The translations under genes and the position numbers were made by a program. Shown here one piece after another: positions 35,739-39,473 of a stretch of DNA of 39,473 nucleotides. Within the stretch, counting starts at the first letter, position 1. The number at the start of each line of letters is the position of its first letter. Below the pieces are notes generated by a model, which worked only from the letters and a program-made list of their open reading frames with translations, was not told the DNA's origin and made no database searches. The stretch is from an uncultured Granulosicoccaceae bacterium (GTDB lineage Bacteria; Pseudomonadota; Gammaproteobacteria; Granulosicoccales; Granulosicoccaceae): NCBI GenBank assembly GCA_938008205.1, contig CALLLY010000086.1, positions 1 through 39,473 of the forward strand, given 5' to 3'.

Positions 35739-37556
35739 ATGAGCGGCACTACCGCGTTAATCATTGATGATAGCCATCCGATGTTCGCTGATCCGGTGAC
35801 CGGTAAGCTTGAGTTGTTCATGTTACTCGATGAACTGCTGGCTGACGGGGTCATTTCCGATGAGAATCACAAAGTGCTTTCTGTGGTTCGTGCCAACGTT
35901 AAAGACGATCCGAAAAACGCACTGCAAATTATCGCAGAGTGTGGCTGGACCAACCTGGCGCTCGGTCAGCAAAAGCTGACACTTGATTATCTTATTGACT
36001 GGTTGTCCCGGAAGATTGATGTGCCGGTTAAGAAGGTTGACCCGCTAACGATCGACGTGGCCTCAATAACTTCTGTGATGTCGCTGGCTTACGCCAAGCG
36101 CTTTAATATTATTGCTTTGGAGGTCACTGATTCTGAAGTACAAATTGGTACCGCCGAACCGTTCTACGCTGGCTGGGAGGTCGAACTCTCGTCAGTACTG
36201 CGCAAGAGCATTACTCGGGTACTGGTAAACCCCGAAGACATCAGCCGTTACCTGCACGAGTTTTACAACGTATCGCGTTCAGTGCTTGGGGCCAAGAAAG
36301 ACCAGAATAATGCTGAAGGCAGCAAGGTGCAAAACCTTGAACAGTTGATGGAGCTCGGGCGTAAGGGTGCGCTCGATGTTAATGATCAGCATGTGGTCAG
36401 CATTGTCGACTGGTTGCTGCAATACGCCTTTGAACAACGGGCCAGTGATATACACCTGGAGCCCGGACGACAGGATAGCCTGGTCAGATTCCGTATCGAT
36501 GGTGTGCTGCATCGCGTCTACGATGTGCCTACTACCGTGATGGCTGCCATTACCAGTCGTATCAAAATACTTGGCCGTATGGATGTTGCCGAAAAGCGCA
36601 GGCCACAGGACGGTCGCTTAAAGACACGCAACGAAGATGGCAGAGAAGTGGAACTGCGTTTGTCGACTATGCCAACGGCATTCGGTGAAAAGATGGTGAT
36701 GCGGGTATTCGACCCGGATGTATTACTGCGTGATGCCACCGACCTGGGATTCACCCAGCGGGAACGAAGTGTTTGGGAAGGCATGCTGAAGTCACCGAAC
36801 GGCATTATTCTGGTCACCGGCCCTACCGGGTCGGGTAAAACAACCACGCTATATACCAGCCTGCAGCAACTGGCGACACCGGAAGTCAATCTGTGCACTG
36901 TTGAAGATCCCATTGAGCTGGTGGTTCCTGCTTTTAACCAAATGCAGGTGCAGGCCAATATTGAACTGGACTTTGCGACTGGGGTACGGACGCTGCTCAG
37001 GCAAGACCCTGACATCATCATGATTGGTGAGATTCGCGATTATGAAACCGCTCAAATGGCAATCCAGGCTGCGTTAACCGGGCATCTGGTCATCAGCACA
37101 TTGCACACTAACGATGCATCAGCAGCGATAACTCGATTGCTGGAATTGGGAGTGCCGTACTACCTGTTGCGTAATACCATGATCGGTGTGTTGGCACAGC
37201 GCCTGGTCAGAACTCTGTGTGCTGAATGCAGTGTCTCTGCAGCCGTAGAATTGGAGGCCTGGAATGGGCTGGTAGCCCCTCTAACCGTCGCACCGCCAGA
37301 TTCTGTGAAGGCGAAAGTCGGATGTCGAAAATGTCGGGATACCGGTTATGCCGGCCGAGTCGGAATCTACGAAGTGATGGAAATGACTCAGGCGCTGAAA
37401 GATCAGATTCTGCCGGAAATGGACATTACCGAGTTTCGCAAACAAGCAATACGCGACGGTATGCAACCGTTGCGGATTAGTGGTGCGCGCAAAGTAGCTC
37501 AGGGCGTGACCACAGCAGCTGAGGTATTGCGCGTCGCGCCGCCGCCTATGGGATAA
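35739..37556 (+). CDS. GspE/PilB-family secretion/pilus assembly ATPase
   Basis: RASDIHLEPGRQDSLVRFRIDGVLH, ILVTGPTGSGKTTTLYTSL, VNLCTVEDPIELVVPAFNQMQVQ, LLRQDPDIIMIGEIRDYETAQMAIQAALTGHLVISTLHTNDA; CAEC and CRKC zinc motif. Confidence 0.94.
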   Translation: MSGTTALIIDDSHPMFADPVTGKLELFMLLDELLADGVISDENHKVLSVVRANVKDDPKNALQIIAECGWTNLALGQQKLTLDYLIDWLSRKIDVPVKKVDPLTIDVASITSVMSLAYAKRFNIIALEVTDSEVQIGTAEPFYAGWEVELSSVLRKSITRVLVNPEDISRYLHEFYNVSRSVLGAKKDQNNAEGSKVQNLEQLMELGRKGALDVNDQHVVSIVDWLLQYAFEQRASDIHLEPGRQDSLVRFRIDGVLHRVYDVPTTVMAAITSRIKILGRMDVAEKRRPQDGRLKTRNEDGREVELRLSTMPTAFGEKMVMRVFDPDVLLRDATDLGFTQRERSVWEGMLKSPNGIILVTGPTGSGKTTTLYTSLQQLATPEVNLCTVEDPIELVVPAFNQMQVQANIELDFATGVRTLLRQDPDIIMIGEIRDYETAQMAIQAALTGHLVISTLHTNDASAAITRLLELGVPYYLLRNTMIGVLAQRLVRTLCAECSVSAAVELEAWNGLVAPLTVAPPDSVKAKVGCRKCRDTGYAGRVGIYEVMEMTQALKDQILPEMDITEFRKQAIRDGMQPLRISGARKVAQGVTTAAEVLRVAPPPMG

Positions 37557-37669
37557 AGGGTTTGCGCTCGTTAAGTGTTCCGGGTGTCGTCGTGTTTTGT
37601 TGGTGATATGACTTTGCTGTAAACAGGGCGACTGACGTACACTACTCCGTTTTCAAAAGACCTAAAACG

Positions 37670-38617
37670 ATGAGCGATAAACAGTCTGTTTTGCAGGTTA
37701 ATCCCATTTTCCCGCACACACAGCAGTTGCTGGAAAATCAATATGAGGTACACAGACTTTGGGAAGCAGCGGATCAGGCGGCTTTTCTGGCAAGTGTTTC
37801 TGAATCGGTGACAGCTGTCGTTACAGATGGCGGCTCCGGTGCCAGCGCTGATCTGCTTCGGCAGCTGCCCGGGGTGGGCATGGTTACCGTTTTCGGCGTT
37901 GGTGTTGACGCCGTTGATCTCGACTACTGCAAGGCCAAGGGTATCCGGGTTGGTAATACCCCGGACGTGCTGACCGATGATGTGGCCGATCTGGCGCTTG
38001 GACTGGCGCTTGGCAGCTTCAGACAAATGGCATTCACCCATAACTATACCTGTCAGGGGCGCTGGCTCAGCGATGGGCCTGCACCACTGACGCAGAAATT
38101 CAGTGGCTGCAATGTTGGTATTTTCGGGCTGGGTCGTATCGGTGCGGCCATCGCAAACAGGGCGGAAGGCTTTGGTTGTAAAATCAGTTACTGTAATCGC
38201 AACGAAAGAACAGATGTACCTTATACCTACTTTGCCAATCTAAAAGACATGGCTGAAGCGGTGGACTGTTTGATTATCGGTGTCGCGCCAACTCCGGATA
38301 TGCGAGGGGTTGTTGATGCTGACATTCTCGCAGCGCTGGGGCCGCGAGGGCATCTGGTGAATATTTCACGCGGGTGGGTGGTCAATGAATCCGATCTGGT
38401 GGAAGCGCTGGTCAGCGGCACGCTGGGTGGAGCCGGACTGGATGTCTTTGAAGATGAACCCAATGTTCCGGAAGCTCTGTTTACACTGCAAAACGTGCTG
38501 TTACAGCCACATGTTGCCAGTGGTACCGTAGAAACACGGACAGCAATGGGTAATCTGATGCTTGAGAATCTGCAGAACTATTGCGCAGGTAAAGAACTAA
38601 CGGCCTTTGTTGCCTGA
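37670..38617 (+). CDS. D-isomer-specific 2-hydroxyacid dehydrogenase
   Basis: VGIFGLGRIGAAIANRAEGFGCKISYCNR (Rossmann), GHLVNISRGWVVNESDLVEALVSGTLGGAGLDVFEDEP, LLQPHVASGT. Confidence 0.94.
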   Translation: MSDKQSVLQVNPIFPHTQQLLENQYEVHRLWEAADQAAFLASVSESVTAVVTDGGSGASADLLRQLPGVGMVTVFGVGVDAVDLDYCKAKGIRVGNTPDVLTDDVADLALGLALGSFRQMAFTHNYTCQGRWLSDGPAPLTQKFSGCNVGIFGLGRIGAAIANRAEGFGCKISYCNRNERTDVPYTYFANLKDMAEAVDCLIIGVAPTPDMRGVVDADILAALGPRGHLVNISRGWVVNESDLVEALVSGTLGGAGLDVFEDEPNVPEALFTLQNVLLQPHVASGTVETRTAMGNLMLENLQNYCAGKELTAFVA

Positions 38618-38684
38618 CGAATTACCCGGCAGTTGGCTTGCTGGCAAGCACCGGTAAGCTGTTTGATTTACGCAGGGAGGAAAT

Positions 38685-39350
38685 ATGAACATCGTGCTAA
38701 TCGATGATCACAGTTTGTTTTCCGAAGGGTTGAAAACAATGCTGGTGGATTTTGATCCACAACCGCAGGTGGAGATGTACCCCGGTTGTGAAAGTGCTAT
38801 CAAGAGCGCCAATCCTGAAGCAGTGGATTTAATTCTGCTGGATTATTACTTATCCGGTGTCAGCCAGCTGGAGGCGCTGGAAGTCGTACGCAATCATTTC
38901 ATAAACGCCCGCATTGTTGTGGTCTCGGCGCTCGAGGATCCGGCTGTCATTCGGGCTATTATCGAGGCTGGTGCTGCAGGTTATATCCCTAAATCGGCCA
39001 CTTACGCAGTGCTGACAGCGGCAATTCATCTCGTTGCTGCCGGAGGCACTTATCTGCCAGCCGAAGCGCTGGACGATGCTTTACCGGTAGCCGGGCGTCC
39101 AGTAGATGCAACGGTGCGTGGCAACGCCGGGCTGGATTGCCTTTCGAAAAGACAGCAGGAAGTGTTGCTTCAGGTAGTACAGGGAAGACCCAACAAGGTG
39201 ATTGCACAAAACCTGAAAATATCCGAGCACACCGTAAAGGCTCATGTGTCGGCGGCTTTTAAACTACTGGGCGTGAGTAACAGAACTGAGGCGGTTTACG
39301 CAGCGGCTAAGTTGCAGCGTAAGTCGCTGGCTGAGAGGTCTGGAACTTAA
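38685..39350 (+). CDS. NarL/FixJ-family response regulator with LuxR-type HTH
   Basis: IVLIDDHSLFSEGLKTML, VDLILLDYYLSG, IIEAGAAGYIPKSA; C-terminal LSKRQQEVLLQVVQGRPNKVIAQNLKISEHTVKAHVSAAFKLLGVSNRTEAV. Confidence 0.94.
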   Translation: MNIVLIDDHSLFSEGLKTMLVDFDPQPQVEMYPGCESAIKSANPEAVDLILLDYYLSGVSQLEALEVVRNHFINARIVVVSALEDPAVIRAIIEAGAAGYIPKSATYAVLTAAIHLVAAGGTYLPAEALDDALPVAGRPVDATVRGNAGLDCLSKRQQEVLLQVVQGRPNKVIAQNLKISEHTVKAHVSAAFKLLGVSNRTEAVYAAAKLQRKSLAERSGT

Positions 39351-39358
39351 AACCGGTA

Positions 39359-39385
39359 CTCCACATCCGTTTGCCGGATGTGGAG
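39359..39385. terminator. Hairpin between convergent genes; probable bidirectional terminator
   Basis: ctccacatcc (39359-39368) / ggatgtggag (39376-39385) form a perfect 10-bp stem with 7-nt loop gtttgcc, between the response regulator and the right-edge gene. Adjacent T tracts are weak. Confidence 0.6.
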
Positions 39386-39396
39386 GGAGAAAAAAC

Positions 39397-39473
39397 TTAC
39401 TTTGCTGCATCCATCTGGCTGAAGTATGCCGCCAGATCCATAATTGCCTGGTCGCTTAGACCGGCAGCCATAG
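39397..39473 (-). CDS. C-terminus of a probable class I cytochrome c (5' part beyond the window)
   Basis: Reverse translation ending in TAA: ...MAAGLSDQAIMDLAAYFSQMDAAK*, the usual C-terminal helix of small c-type cytochromes. Confidence 0.65.
   Translation of the reverse strand, partial: MAAGLSDQAIMDLAAYFSQMDAAK

Noticed and set aside
36518-37021. 167-aa minus-strand ORF
   Set aside because: Antisense to the GspE-like ATPase; no signal peptide or family motif.
1-39473. CRISPR array, tRNA/rRNA genes, IS elements or prophage
   Set aside because: No regularly spaced repeats, no cloverleaf-like or rRNA sequence, and no transposase, integrase or phage structural proteins seen. A scan with tRNAscan-SE/Infernal would be needed to be certain.

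Overview
The window is a gammaproteobacterial-type chromosome segment, about 39.5 kb and densely coding. I found no rRNA, tRNA, CRISPR array, IS element or prophage signature. From left to right it contains: (1) a lipoprotein sugar dehydrogenase-like gene truncated at the left edge (absent from the ORF track), followed by a DUF1501/DUF1800 pair; (2) a phosphonate-type ABC transporter (phnD-phnC-phnE1-phnE2) with a strong hairpin after phnD, followed by VOC and GNAT genes; (3) a Sel1-repeat lipoprotein, an rdgC-flavodoxin pair, a histone-deacetylase-like gene, a hypothetical gene, and a pyrD-DHH phosphoesterase pair; (4) a housekeeping run holA-proA-nadD-rsfS-rlmH-maf-rng-yhdP; (5) darP/yjgA; (6) an unusual locus at about 25.9-29.8 kb; (7) DUF3108-purN-purM, DUF2066-hda, and arsC-wrbA-DUF2069; (8) an orphan GspE/PilB-like ATPase, a D-2-hydroxyacid dehydrogenase, a NarL-type response regulator, and the C-terminus of a probable cytochrome c at the right edge. 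The best candidate for an undescribed system is the locus in (6). It has a three-gene vWA operon: a membrane coiled-coil protein, a lipoprotein joining a periplasmic-binding-like region to a vWA domain, and a 130-aa membrane-anchored mini-vWA. A convergent beta-barrel-like gene with a structured leader lies beside it. All family names come from reading motifs by eye. No database search was run.
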